In this document: positions 12,229 through 24,434 of the stretch, in pieces | How the letters are laid out: each line of letters begins with the position of its first letter | Numbering within the stretch: the stretch's first letter is position 1 | Source: Chytridium lagenaria | Taxonomy: Eukaryota; Chytridiomycota; Chytridiomycetes; Chytridiales; Chytridiaceae | Direction: 5' to 3' | Length of the DNA: 64,000 nucleotides | Assembly: GCA_025449115.1 (NCBI GenBank) | Contig: JAHLKC010000050.1 | Span: forward strand, 124,001-188,000 | Notes under the pieces: model-generated | Database searches by the model: none | The model's input: only the letters and a program-made list of their open reading frames with translations | Told to the model about the DNA's origin: nothing | Position numbers and translations under genes: made by a program

Positions 12229-15203
12229 TCATCGCTCTTCTTCCCGCCCTTCTCCTTCACCGGCGACTTTCCCCTCCCCTGCCCCGTCGTCACCGCCTCC
12301 CCACCATGCCACTCCCACTCCTCCTCCTGCGACCTCCGTCCCCGCTCCCACTAGGTCCTCCCCGTCCCGCCCCCTCTCACTTCTAAAAAGACTCTCATTA
12401 TCCCCAAACCCATCAATCTCATCATCGACACTCTCCATAGGATTGTATGGCCCATTACTACTATTAGGGCCCTATGGAACGCCCCAATAAAATTAGACAA
12501 CACCCCGCGGTTGTCGAGATTAGAATCGGCAGAGCTGTTCATATCGGTGAGCGGGATCATGCCTGTCATGCGATTTTGGTGGGTCGTCCGGTAGCGGTTG
12601 TAAGCGATAAGACGGCACCACCTACAACACCGAGAAGGGCGATCTAAAAATAAGTTAGTGATGTTGAAACGTTTTCGGGCTCAACGAAGGTTTGAATTGA
12701 TATATAGTTAGTGGGAGGAAGGACTTACGGAAATGAGAACGGTGCCGGGAGAACTACGGTTAGATTCATCTTCATTGTCTTCATCGTCGTCACCACTGAC
12801 TTGTTCATCAGAGGCAATGCGGGTAGGGATGATGACGAGAGTTGATATCGAGGTAAGTGTGGATGGATGTGGTATCGAAGTGACGACGTTACGTGTCTTT
12901 GTCCTCGTCGCTGTGGTTGTCACTGAAGTCATAGTCGAAGATAGGCTGCTCGAGGCTCTGATGACGGTGGAAGGAGGGTAGGGTTTGGGGCTATGATGAA
13001 GTCTTGACCGAGTTTCGCCATAGGCTGGAATTGAAGCCATGCACCAGACTTCGCAGAGGTGGAGGAGATGATGGAGCCCGTGAGGATGATGGTCTCGAGT
13101 ATGTCGGTGGTGAAGAGGAGGATGGAAGGGTCGAGAGCGTAGCCGGAAGCGACGATCGGGGAAAGTTTGCTTTGGACGGAAGTCTGAAAAAGCATAAGCG
13201 ATTTCGTTTCAGCATTACCAAAGTAATTGGTAAAAAAGGGGAGTGGGCAAGTAGAGGGTAAATACCTCTCCAGTCTTTGCGTTAATGACGACTATGAATT
13301 GGGTACTTTCAGCTTCACCCCTGAATGGAAAAAGCATAGGGAACCTAGAACACTGTGTAAATAAATAATGCCATTGGCACAGAATTTGAAAACGACTCAC
13401 AATGCCAAATCCTCCCCGGAATACGTTCCAGAAACATAAACAGACGGTGCTCCCTCAAGATCATCAACCGCAATACTAATCCCGGCGCCGTCCCCTTTCT
13501 TCGGCGCCGGAAACATATGCGTCCAAAGCTGCTCAATCTCACTTTCTTAAAACACATCAGAGAAGATGAAAAAGATATCACCAAACCTAACGCCAATTTC
13601 ACAGCCGACACAAACCCAACATCAACTGTCTTCTCTTCACTTACTCCCAAAAACTTTGATGCAGTCCCCACAAAACGTCCCTGAACGTACACATTACAAG
13701 CAGGCCCTTCAAGCGGGCTCCCTTTGATCCCAAAAGCGTCTCCACGGGTATCATCACCAGGTGCTGGGAGAGCGCCTAATTCAACTTCAATCACAGATCC
13801 CTTTGATGTAAAGGTGGAGAAGGGGAGATTCGAGTCAACGGTTTTGTCGCGTTTGCCGGTGAATACGGATATTAGACCAAAGCATTTTCTTGGGATTGTT
13901 TCGCAGGAAAGAGAGGCGATGATGTAGAGAGTTGCGCTGCCACATGCGCTTTGACGGAGGACGCCGGTTACGATTTCGATGGTACTAATGGACGGTTTCC
14001 TGTCGCTTGCAATGACGGCACGGTACTCTCCATCATCCGTCCCAACTTTTAATAGAAACGGTCGAACGCCTTCACTGAATATCGAGTTTTCTCGTTAAGA
14101 TGACGATATTTATGATTTAAATCCTGACCTGGTTAAAGGCCTGAATCCAGTTATCCCCAAGTCCAATGTCCCAGAAAACGAACTCGCAACCTGCACGTCA
14201 TGATCTTCATCAAACAAAATACTAGCTCCCAGCCTTAACCCCTTAAAAGGTGCATCATCAGGAATAAGGTAAAGCACCTTTGCCCAAACAAATTCCCCCT
14301 ATTATTCATCTTCCCAATTGCAAGACTCTCAGAGACGGTGGATCCTTATATCGTCAGCAAAAGAAGTTATGGTTTAGAGTTCACCTCTTGAGCTTTTGAC
14401 TGACCCATCGGCAAATTGTAACTTTAAAGAAGCCCCCCTGAAAAAAAAAGCTACAATGACGTCTCCGTCCAATTTAGAGTCTTCTGTTGCTCGAATGGGC
14501 AAGATATCGGCCATGCGGACTGATACATCCTTTGAAGAAATATTGATAAACGACATTTTTGCTCGAGTGTCCAGGAACACGACGTAGGCGGATGTATTGC
14601 CTATGCAACAAACTTAAGCAATTCATTATTAAAATAAAATCTTTACCGGAAGCGGATTCAGATTCAATGACAGATGCGTTGACTGCATAGCTTGGAGTGG
14701 TGCCTTGGTATGTTCCGGCAACAGCGACATCCCTATACAAGCCCAACCTTTTTTAAAAAAAAAACGATATCTAAATTGAGTAAACATACCATGTTGAATC
14801 AAACAAATTGACAGTCCGGTCAATCCGTAGCCATGATTTTGGTGAAGGCGAATCGAGATAAAAAGCACCTAAGAGGACCAAAAAGGGTCAGATGCTTAGA
14901 TTTACTTAATAGTAGTCTCCCGTGCAATCAATTACGGATCGATGCTTTGGAAACGACGGACACTATATTCTTACGTTCTGAGCTTGATTGTGCATGCGTC
15001 GGTGCGGTCAACAGGATGCATGTGGCAACCAGCGGAGAGATCAGAGTCCTCACCAAGCTTCTTGTTTTCATTTTGTTTTTGTGGTAAAATTTGTTTCAAG
15101 GTGTCCGTCCATCCCAAAGACATTGTGGTGTCGGGAGACACCTGTCTACCTAATCGAGACAGGATTAGGAGGCATACAAGGAGCAGAGGAATAGATGATT
15201 TCA
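12229..15203 (-). CDS. Type I surface protein with propeller-like repeats
   Basis: A multi-exon minus-strand gene. Recurrent motifs VAVAGTYQGT, VYVQGRFVGT and VYVSGTYSGE, each in a beta-rich unit of roughly 100 residues (for example SVIEVELGALPAPGDD), resemble SBBP-like beta-propeller repeats; this is family-level inference. A Ser/Thr/Asp-rich stalk follows, then a transmembrane helix near 12620-12755 (TVLISIALLGVVGGAV) and a short tail (RTTHQNRMTGMIPLTDMNSS, then MESVDDEIDGFGDNES). The N-terminus is uncertain. A hydrophobic leader (IPLLLVCLLILS) can be read from 15203 directly after a possible splice acceptor, but a competing frame has no leader and the gene may extend upstream to about 15700. 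Frame breaks occur near 15000, 13030 and twice near 12460-12620. Confidence 0.6.
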
Positions 15204-15239
15204 CTAGAAGAAAAACCGGGGGTATTTTGAGTCTGTCAG

Positions 15240-15701
15240 GATTCAACGGTTAGAGGCGTCATAATCAATGGTTGGCTATCACTGACGGCTATGTTCGAAG
15301 CTGTCCCGCAATTCATCATTGTCGTTGAGTCAATGTGCGTCATGTTCTAGCCGCAATTAGCGTCAAATTTAAAATCAGCGACACCATTCGCGACCCGATG
15401 GACCATGAGAGGGACTGAAGTATCTCGTAACGCTTACAGTTCTCTGCACTAAAAACGCAAACTTCAATCACAGTGACGTCGATGCCTTCAGAAAGAATTT
15501 GCCGTATGGCATGCTTTGGCTTAATGCTTAATGAGGCTGGACAAAGGGAACGGGATTCGTCTGGATTCAGAATTAATGAGCATTGATGGCGGAGGATGGT
15601 ATTGAGGATAACTATATGGAGCGAATATGGTTTCCAATAACGCCTTGGGTTGAGACTTCTCTTATCAACCATCCAAAATGCAAGGCGTCTTCCACAGCAT
15701 G
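15240..15701 (-). CDS. Coding-like fragment, possible 5' part of the propeller-repeat gene
   Basis: Across alternating minus-strand frames the sequence reads as plausible protein: AVEDALHFGWLIREVSTQG, SIKPKHAIRQILSEGIDV, VCVFSAENCKRYE, VHRVANGVADFKFDANC and IDSTTMMNCGTASNIAVSD. Strand and spacing fit 5' exons of the downstream surface-protein gene, but no start or clean splice sites can be fixed. It could also be a separate damaged gene. I recognise no family. Confidence 0.3.
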
Positions 15702-16561
15702 TTCAGTTGCCAGCAAACAAAAAACACCTTCGCATAGTTTTTTCTTAGTGTTGTTCCTGTGATAGTTGAAGAGTGTCTTGTCAATATGTGTAATAATTGA
15801 TCCATCCCATGATTTATAATTCGTTCAAATCATCTTTAAACGCTCCTCTTCCTCCGTCCCCAGGCCCTGATCACTGCTTGACTTGCAATGAGGTCGATTG
15901 TAAAGGCCTCTCTTCAGTCTCCACTGAGGCATAGGGTCACTGTGTCATACCACATTGGACAGACTTTCTGTAAGACAGTATTTTGGATGAAGCTGCATAC
16001 AATATGCTGATGGTCGGCGACGGCACAATGCTGATCCGGTGTGATGATGTGTGTGTGTTGTGTAAGATTTACTGTTAAAGGATGGATGGGTTAGCTCCTC
16101 TCTCCTCTCTCTTGTCCTCGACTTTTGCTGCAACTTGCAAGAGCTGACATCAATCCATCGGCTTTATGAGGCTCGTGAGTCCAAAATCGATCTAAGGTTT
16201 AGACACTTGCATCATTCACTGTCGTGTTTGTTTGTTTTGTGTCTGTAATCTGCAATAATAAATTTAAAGAAGCGATTGACACAACAAACATGGCGGAAAA
16301 AAACAAATAATTAGAGACAACTCTCGCGTCTTGTGTTTGTATGTTTACAATGTCTTGTTTACACAAACAACACGGCGATGTTGACGATAAGGCTGGAGCA
16401 AGGGGCCTTAAAGCCCGGCCATTGCATTCCCTTTGACATTGGTCCTGCTTTTTCTTCAAACCGAGCCCTTCTCGCCTAACCAACCTGCAACGTCAAGCCG
16501 TTGTCGCAACTTCGCCAGCGACTTACTTTAAGAGTTTGATAATCGTCACTGGACGCGGAAC
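15702..16561. other. Intergenic region upstream of the mucin-like gene
   Basis: No coding signal. Short minus-strand frames at 15945-16133 and 16199-16483 have no recognisable content. Promoters for the mucin-like gene (plus) and the propeller-repeat gene (minus) should lie here. Confidence 0.45.
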
Positions 16562-19500
16562 ATGGTCCGAGTTCTCTTGTATTGCCTTGCTCTCCCCTTG
16601 ATGGGGCAGATGCTGAATGGTAAGCTTTTCCTGTACCATCACCGTTTTCTGCTTTCTTCTTTGATCTCGGCTTAGATTGATATCTTTGCAGTTCGTGGTG
16701 CACCGACCTTTGACCCTCGCATCGATGGAGACGAAATCTTGACAGCAGGGGCAGACGACACCCAATCCAATGATGCCATGGTGGCCCTGATGTCTTGGCT
16801 TGAATACTCGAAACAAGTCTTCCCCATATATAACAAGCAAGAGAGTGTCCAAATCAATGCAAGAAACAATGATGGCTCAGGGAGAGTCGGGACACCCGAG
16901 TTTAAGGCCACCGCTTCATCGTCGTCCGGATCGTCTTCTACAACAATGACATCAAGTCGTCATTCGTCAAAATCCTCAAAACGCAAGACATCCTCTTCGA
17001 AAACATCCAAAGTCTCAACAACAAAAGGTGAGTTCCTGTCATCTTGTGCAGCACTTTTCTCATTGGACATTTCTAACCGTTGATAAAGCCCCGCAAAAAG
17101 ATGAGAAAGATGGCTATGACTATGGAGCCGCTATGACCACCACGCCTATGAAGAAAACAACAACAGCATCTATGACTTCGTCTAAAAGCTACGCAAAGTT
17201 CACGACATCAGTCTCCTCGTCGCATTCAACCTCAAGCTCACCATTCACCAGCACACGGAAAACATCGACGGTGGCCTCTACCAGCTCGCGTCTCCAGTCT
17301 GCTTCAAGAAGTAAAAGTTCAGTCTCAAGTCATTCATCGACCACTGCGAGCTTGGCCTTGTCCACAATGACTTCGATGATAACAAGTGGCAGCAGCAAGC
17401 GCACAAAATCCATCACCCGCACTCGCACCACATCTTTTTCAACATTGACAACAGAACAGGAGAGAAATTTGCCTTCTTCGTTCCCTGATGTCACCGGTGC
17501 TCAGTTTTGGGACGCAACCTCTTCACTGTATGATGAATTTGACGGAACCGCCACCTCTTCAGTCACCGGCTCCGCGTCTACCAAAGACAGAGGTTTTGCT
17601 ACTTCAACTTCAAGTACACGTACAAAGTTTTCTTCATGGTCAAACGTTCTAAGAGTACAACAAGAGCTCCATCGACCTCTGCAAAAAAAATCAAACATAT
17701 CCCAAACTCGCACCGCATCAAGTCCCATCTCCACTCTTATTGGCATCAGTCAAGGAAGCTCTGGTACATTTGGGATCACGTCAGAAGTTGAAGATGTTCC
17801 TTCTTCTCTAGGAGATATCTTCACTCGGTTTTCAGTAAACGCCACGACTACACATTCCGTATCTACTGATGCGTTGTCTGAGGTGTCCCTTGAGTCTGCT
17901 GAGTCTCACACATTTTTCAGTGACTCTACATCTGACGCTGAGGAGATGGTGACCACCACTGGTCTAGCGCCAGCGTCAGGCCCTACCACGTCATCTTGGA
18001 AACGGTCGTCAATGAGTAGAACTGGCTCTTGGACAAGGACTCGTAGTACATCCATGCGTAGCAGCAGAGGCATTTCTGCGTCTCCAACAGAGGCTACTGC
18101 CGGGTTGTCTGACGCAGTGGATCGAACAAGCAGGAAAGTAACCGGTACCTCTTCTGTCAGCACGTCACCGGAAGACGCAAGCTCGTCTACTCTTGCTTCT
18201 TCAACTGAAGACCTGAATATCTTCACTTTCCAAATACTTGCTTCACCAGCCATTCCTAGAGAAATTACCGAGACGGGAACAGAGGACGCCTCGTTTGCTA
18301 CCACCACCCTTCCTGATACTTCTGCTGATATCAGTTTTACTACGGTGACACCCACCGATGCCCCTACCCAGATTCTTGAAGACGCGGTTTCACTTGTAAG
18401 CAGTGATCTTGAGGAGCTTACAACTGTGACTGAAGATTCGACGGAAGCTGGTGCGAGTGAGACGGCAGCTGAGACTGAGATGGCGTCAGAAGTGGCAACG
18501 TCAACATTGTCGCCCAATTCTGAAACTACTGAGGCAGCTGCTAACGGTGAACCAAACGGTGATTCTACTCTCTGTCGGAAAGTGAGGCCACAGCAACGGA
18601 AGTTATTACGACGATGGCTTCGTCAGACGACAGGTCTCTTCCCACTGAAGCTTCTTTAGTCGAAGTTGTGACTACCGAATATTTGAGGAGTGACGGAGAC
18701 TGGGTCAAGTGATCAACCGGAAGAAACTGCGACAGAGTTAGCTTTTTCAGAGCCTGAGGCTACGGAGACCTTGGTGCCTGAATCGACGGAGACTTCAGAG
18801 CCTGAGGCAACGGAGACTGCAGTACCTGAATCGACAGAAATCTCTGAGCCTGACACCACGGAGACTTCAGAGCCTGAGGCAACGGAGACTTTTGGATCTG
18901 AAGGAAGGGAAACTTTAGAGCCTGATGCAACAGAGACGTCAGAGTCTAACGCGACGGAGACTTCAGAGCCCGTGGCAACGGAGGTCTCTGAGCCTAGCAC
19001 GACGGAGACTTCAGAGCCTATAGCAACGGAGGCCTCTGAGTCTAACGCGACGGAAGCCTTAGAACCTCAAACAGCGCAGACCTTTGGGCCCTGACGCGAC
19101 AGAGACGTCGTCTTCTCCCAGACTCAGAAGAGCTACAACCAACAGAAAGTTTGGACCTCTTTACAACTGCCGAAGAGACCGTTGCTGAAGCAACCTCTGA
19201 GGCCACATTGGACGCCGAGGAAAGTCGCGAAGGTTCAAACTTGGGGCCAACGCAGACTTCCGAGGCTTCTTATGTTGATACAACTGCAACAGAGACAGGG
19301 GATCCTACCATCACAGAAGATTCAGTGGCTCCGGAGACTACCGAAGAAATTGGGGTATTCACTTCCACCTCGGATCCAAACGCAACAACAATCACCTCTG
19401 CAGCACAAACAGCAGAATTCTCTACCGATGCTGAAACAGAGACTACAGAAATAAGCGCACTACTACCACGACTTCGACACCTGAACCTACCTTTGAAGTC

Positions 19501-19920
19501 GTACCCTCAGGCCCCGTCGTCGTGTCGTTCTGCCCATCATGTGGTATTGACAGGTTCTCATTTGAACCGCCTTGCTCAGCCGGATTGGAATGTACAGAAA
19601 GCTGGATCGGAAACTTTTGTAAATGCCCTCCTGGATTTAAATCTTCCACGGATAACTTGGACGTGAAGAAGCAGTGGAGGTTTGAGGATGAATCAAACTC
19701 GGTATATGTGCCACCAGGTAACTTATACCCTCCTTCGTCTTTTATTCTTCCTCAAAGTAACCAATCCCATTTATTTATTTTAATAGGTATCGAATGTAAT
19801 GTACCTTGCACGTCAACCTTTGGCCCATACGCCTGCGGTAAGATTTTTGTTCACTTTTTTTTGTGGCTAAGTATATATTTAATACAGTCGAAGTCCCCAT
19901 CGCCATTTGCATCAACTGAA
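16562..19920 (+). CDS. Secreted Ser/Thr-rich mucin-like protein with acidic repeats and Cys-rich C-terminus
   Basis: The ATG at 16562 starts a signal peptide (VRVLLYCLALPLMGQ) split by an intron at 16620-16691. The mature N-terminus (GAPTFDPRIDGDEI) is followed by about 700 residues of Ser/Thr-rich sequence, then a Glu/Thr-rich repeat block at 18690-19094. The C-terminus is cysteine-rich (SFCPSCGIDRFSFEPPC, CKCPPGF, then ECNVPCTSTFGPYAC), joined through introns near 19710-19790 and 19840-19890, and ends VPIAICIN. Such extended, probably O-glycosylated proteins usually serve as cell-wall, adhesion or mucilage components; that role is inferred. Frame breaks near 18575, 18690, 19095 and 19455. 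No GPI or transmembrane anchor is visible. Confidence 0.7.
18740..19094 (+). repeat. Coding repeat of TETSEPEA type
   Basis: About ten imperfect 33-36-base units encode variants of ETSEPEATETxVPEST. The acidic Thr/Glu/Pro pattern is conserved while DNA units differ, so the repeat is older than the minisatellite in SH3 paralog 2. Confidence 0.8.
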
Positions 19921-20041
19921 AGCCGTAAGCTTTCCGATGGACTATTTTTTGAAGATATGTAGCTCTATGGGCTTTATTACCGCGTGTGCTTCTTTTACAT
20001 ACAATACTATTTATTAAATACAATGATAATATAAAGTCAAT

Positions 20042-20686
20042 TCACGCCCTTCTTGACCTCCAATTATCCTCATCTTCATCGTCTTCGACAACCTTCCGTA
20101 TCTTTTTTGCCTTCTTGATTACAGAGATTTTGACGCTGCTTGGAGCCGCTCTCTTCTCTCTCAAGCTCTTCAAACTCGCAAGCTTGTCGAACAATCTCCC
20201 TTCATCTTCTGCATCATCCAACACTATTTCTTCCTCCTCTTCATCCTCTTGCGCTGCTTTCACTTCAGCTTGATCGAGGTGATCTCCAATCTCCATCTGA
20301 AACTGCCTGAGTTGTTCATCCATGGCTAAAGCGTCCTTGTCGACAACAACGGCGCTTTTTGAGACGACTGCGGAATCGAAGAAGCCGGCTGGAAGCTTGT
20401 CATTGGCTACATCAGATTCTGCGGCGTCAGGGTCAGTCGCTATAGGGTCTTGGGAGGGGTCGGATTGTGTGGATTGCTTGGTGTCGTCGGATAGTGCAGC
20501 TTTGTGAGGCTTTCCGTATATAGGTTGTGCTTTTGAGGCGATTGAAATCGCTTCGTTGGCGTTGGTACTGTTGGAAGTTGAGGGTCGATGTGACTGCTTG
20601 GATTGCTGGAGGACTGGAGCTTTGTCCTTGGGAGCCTCTGCTTTCCGCAGGGCCTTCTTCTGACGAAGCAGTTTCCGTGCGTCCAT
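20042..20686 (-). CDS. ZNF830/CCDC16-like protein lacking the C2H2 zinc finger
   Basis: A single uninterrupted exon of 214 codons. The N-terminus MDARKLLRQKKALRK resembles the start of ZNF830 (CCDC16) homologs. The diagnostic C-terminal part is present: LPAGFFDS, then DEQLRQFQMEIGDHLDQA, an acidic stretch and a coiled-coil segment (LFDKLASLKSLREKR) before a basic, nuclear-type tail. In the family a C2H2-type finger normally follows the N-terminal helix; here that interval (PKDKAPVLQQSKQSHRPSTS) contains no cysteine. ZNF830 is a nuclear, spliceosome-associated factor in animals; function here is inferred. It is one of few unbroken genes in the window. It converges with the mucin-like gene only about 120 bases away. 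Confidence 0.6.
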   Translation of the reverse strand: MDARKLLRQKKALRKAEAPKDKAPVLQQSKQSHRPSTSNSTNANEAISIASKAQPIYGKPHKAALSDDTKQSTQSDPSQDPIATDPDAAESDVANDKLPAGFFDSAVVSKSAVVVDKDALAMDEQLRQFQMEIGDHLDQAEVKAAQEDEEEEEIVLDDAEDEGRLFDKLASLKSLREKRAAPSSVKISVIKKAKKIRKVVEDDEDEDNWRSRRA

Positions 20687-21240
20687 ATATTATTTTTCAA
20701 GCGAAGTTGTCCTAAAGGTTACAATTATAACCCTTTATTATTATTGCTGCTCTGTACCAACCGACTTCAAATTATAACAGACGGAACCTGGAAAAGGTTT
20801 GAGGTCAGGGAGGACCACAAGGCTCCCCTATCCACTCTGTGTTGAGCTGCAAAAAGCTGCTTCACATTATGGAATCGGGATGTTCTTGGTGCCCTCAACA
20901 TTATACGATGTTGCATTATGGTCGCAATGGGCCATGATTACCCCTTGCATAAGGACCTTCCCATGCACCGGTAAGACGACGAACCCTTATCGCGTAGAGT
21001 GTCGCCCTCACCAGATGACGGGCGAGAAAGCTTTCGAAAATGGCATAAATTTTTACAATAATATCGATGATCAAGAAAAAAGAAATAAAAATACAGTGTA
21101 TGTGAAAGGACTTTTTATTTATGTGAAAGGACTTTTTTATTTACTCATACAAAAATATGGAATAACATAAAACACGGAATCATGGAGGCTATGTTAAAAG
21201 GCTGAACTGGGAAACGATGGGTTTGAAAAAACGAGGAAAA
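20687..21240. other. Intergenic region
   Basis: No supported gene. Short plus-strand frames at 20799-21170 have no recognisable content. The last 200 bases are A-rich and probably belong to the 3' flank of the dienelactone hydrolase gene. Confidence 0.45.
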
Positions 21241-22339
21241 TCAAAGGTTAGCCTTGAAGAACGAAACAGTATCGTTCAAGGACTCATCGCGAGCCTTACG
21301 AGTGTCCTCCTCTCCTTCATTGCCACGAATAGCAAATCCGTGTAAGTGTTTGGAAAAACCTTATAACACAACGAAAATATTAATAACTTTGAGTAGACAA
21401 AAACAGGGGGGCGGGAATTTAACGCACCTTAACGACAACGTTTTTGCCCTCCTTCTCAACGGTCTTCTTGATGGTATCAACCTGATGTTGGGGAAGAATA
21501 GCGTCCTCAGACGCGCACATAATCAAGCCAGGTTTTACGATCGCAAGGATGTCCTTCGGCACAGACACGAACGATGGATGCGCCGGTGGCAAAGGCATCC
21601 ACTCGCGGCTCGTCACCACCATGAAGGATAGCATAACGACCACCAAAGCAATATCCAAGCACACCAATTTTGGTGGCTTTGTGGTTGTTCTTGAGGTCAT
21701 CAAAGAACCGCATTGATAAAAGGCAAGGTCTAAGAGGTATATTAGGAAAATCTGCAAAGGAGACCTTACAGTCTTTTCAGTGTGACGTCGAAGCCAACCG
21801 ATAAAGCTGGGAGCATTCGTGAGAGCGGCGAAAACCTGACCAATTCTCTCAAAATAAGTCTTGGGCCGCTTGGCCATTCCTTCCAATTGCTCATAGTTCA
21901 CAGGATCGCCGTTTAACTTAAACATTGAGTTAAAAAGGAATAAATAGTTAAGATATCTCACAATGTCAGGAATGACGCAGTTGATTCCAGAGTTAGCGAT
22001 GCTGTCAGCCGCTTTAGATACTGTAATGAAGAAAAATGCCTCAGCCATCATTACCTGTCAGCAATGAGACGAAGCGTTGGGGTTCTTGTGGCCAAACACA
22101 TCAGTCCATAGAACAACGTATTTGTCGGTGGGCTCGGCAGCACGAAGAGATGTAGGTCTCAACATTACCAAGCGTAATGATGGACCCAGTGGGAGTTCCC
22201 TCCCAAAGGAATCCTGTAATTGCGGAGAAGGAGTGAGGTAAGCAAATGAGCGGAATATCAGGTCCACAGGCGGACTGCATGATCACTTCGACGGCCTACC
22301 TGTTCTGCAGCACTCAGGTAAGTCGTCTTTGCTTGCCAT
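21241..22339 (-). CDS. Dienelactone hydrolase family protein (copy 1)
   Basis: The start at 22339 gives MASKDDLPECCRTG, matching the start of the second copy (MTDVPECCKQG). Recognisable parts in order: GFLWEGTPTGSI, VVLWTDVFGHK, INCVIPDI, the nucleophile elbow GVLGYCFGGRYA with catalytic Cys, then an Asp-bearing strand (LIMCASEDAILP) and a C-terminal GFAIRGNEGEEDTRKARDES. Family members are small alpha/beta hydrolases opening lactone rings in aromatic catabolism, though many fungal members have unknown substrates. The catalytic His normally precedes GFA; here the residue reads as Thr (YTGFAIRG) where copy 2 has NHGFAIRG, possibly a sequence error. At least four small introns and frame breaks near 22160 and 22075. 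Head-to-head with a P450, 165 bases apart. Confidence 0.8.
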
Positions 22340-22504
22340 GTTGATTGATTTCTGTGTAATGCTGAAATTTGTTGGACGTGGTGGGGTGGGCGGTGGTGGA
22401 GCTGCTGAATCATTTGTCCGCACTTTGCTCAGTAAGCGGAGATGAGTGACGAGTCCTTGTCCTTAAAAAGGCATTAAACTTTAGCCCTCGATACGTTCAC
22501 TATA
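22340..22504. promoter_or_regulatory. Shared promoter region between dienelactone hydrolase and P450
   Basis: Only 165 bases separate the two divergent start codons, so both genes must share control sequence. A short AT-rich segment lies close to the P450 start. No specific factor site is identified. Confidence 0.45.
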
Positions 22505-24434
22505 ATGATGGACCTGAAGGCTCTCCTTGCGACGGCAGCTGCTGTCTCTTTGCCCTCCTACCTTCTCTATACCCTCCTCATCCACCCCTTCCTCATATCG
22601 CCGCTTCGACGCCTGCCTGGGCCCACCTCAAATCCCTTCACTTTTATGGGCTTCCTCACAAGTAAGTGGCAAGACCGATCCGGATCCTTTCGGTGAACGA
22701 TACAAGAATGCTAATACCAATACTCTAGCAATTATAAAGGAGGAGGCAGCAGCTCCCCACCTACGATGGGCTAAACAGTATGGCGGTATCGTGATGTATC
22801 GTTTGTTATTCAACAGGGGTCGTGTCCTTGTGACGTCACCAACAGGTTTGAAGCGAGTTCTTGGAACCCATACGCATCTCTACCCCAAAATTCCAATGGC
22901 CATCAAGACGCTCCGCTTTTTACTGGGAAACGGGTTGTTGGCTGTCGAGGGAGATATTCACAAACGACAGCGAGCGATGATTAACCCCGTCTTTAGGGTT
23001 AAAAACATTGCCAGTATGGTAAGCTTTGTTTTAAATGCCGCAAGTAATTAATAGATATATTTAAGGTTCCCGTTTTCTCCAAGTATTCAGCAGAGTTTAG
23101 GGATTCGTGGATTGAAACGATTGAATCCCAAACCACGGAAAACGCTCAGGATCGCAAGGTATACCAGTTTGATATATACGAGGAGCTTTCCAAGGTTACT
23201 CTAGACATTATCGGCAAGGCTGGTACGTGATCATGGCTTCCACCTTGTCTAAACATTAACAATCTTTAGGCTTTAATTACACCTTTGGTGCTATTAAAGA
23301 CAACAAATCACCACTTTTTGACGCATTTCAAAGCCTTTTGTCCTCTGTGACCTTCGTCGATGGTCTCCTTGAGAGCTTGTTCCCAGGTTTCCGCAACCTC
23401 CCCATCGCTCGCAACAAAAAAGTCTTTGATGCGAAGAGGGCCATCCGAATAAGTGTTGACGAGATTATTGCGAACCCGAACTTTGAGACGATCGAGGGCG
23501 AGGACGGCCGATCAAGGATTTGCTGAGCATACTAAACGCGGAAAACAAGAATTCGGATGCGGAGAATGCACTTACTGATGAAGAGGTTGCCTCGCAGGTC
23601 CTGACGTTTTTGGCGGCAGGTCACGAGACAACGAGCGTGGCCTTGTCGTGGACTCTGCACCTCCTTTCGCTTAACCCTGATATCCAAGCAAAGTTGAGGG
23701 CTGAGGTTAGTTCTGTTTTGGAAGACGCGTCAGACCTTCCAACCTGGGAAAACTTTTCCACGATGCCATACCTTGAAGCTGTTGCGAAAGAAAGCATGCG
23801 ATTGATTCCTCCAGGTTAGCGATTAATCTGCAATAACCACTTTTCCTTTCATATTCCTCTGTCTTTACCTTTAAAACTCATATTTTGTCAGTTCCTATTA
23901 CCACGCGTATCGCCGCCGTTGATGATGTGATTGATGGCCATTTCATTCCAAAGGGTACATCTATTATTATTTGCCCCGCTGGTAGGTATTCCTTCCACAC
24001 TCTTTCGTGTTTCCTCGGTCTCTCTAAAATGAATTTTTTGGCATTCATAATTCTAATATCTTGATTTTACCAGTAAACCATCGCCTTGAAGAATTCTGGG
24101 GTAGCGATGCAGACGATTTTAAACCTGAGCGCTGGCTTACTCAAGACGAGGGTTTAAGACCCTTTGGCGCCTTTATGCCTTTTTTGCTTGGACCACGGTA
24201 TGTTTATTACGTCCTCGTTTTTCTCTTGCGGATGATCTGGGTTAACACTTTTACATACATAAAAGGAATTGCATTGGCTCTAAATTTGCCATGACAGAGC
24301 TCAAGACCATTCTAGCTACAATCATTCGCAACTTCGCATTCGAACCTGTTCCTGGCCTTCAAGTTAAAAAGAAACTGGAGATCACCTGGAAGCCTCATCC
24401 CTCACTTAAGCTTAATGTATCTCGAGTCAATTGA
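22505..24434 (+). CDS. Microsomal cytochrome P450 monooxygenase
   Basis: An N-terminal membrane anchor (AAAVSLPSYLLYTLLIHPFL) is followed by the proline-rich hinge RRLPGPTSNP. The I-helix reads FLAAGHETTS, the K-helix ESMRLIPP carries ExxR, the PERW motif is DDFKPERW, and the heme-binding loop PFLLGPRNCIG with cysteine ligand is assembled across the last intron. Seven introns: 22662-22728, 23019-23065, 23223-23269, 23815-23891, 23982-24073, 24198-24265, plus a one-base break near 23512 where KDLLSILN should be read. The length of about 500 residues is normal. Substrate cannot be told from sequence. The flanking hydrolases suggest an oxidation-then-hydrolysis step on a cyclic or aromatic compound, which is inference. 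Confidence 0.9.
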
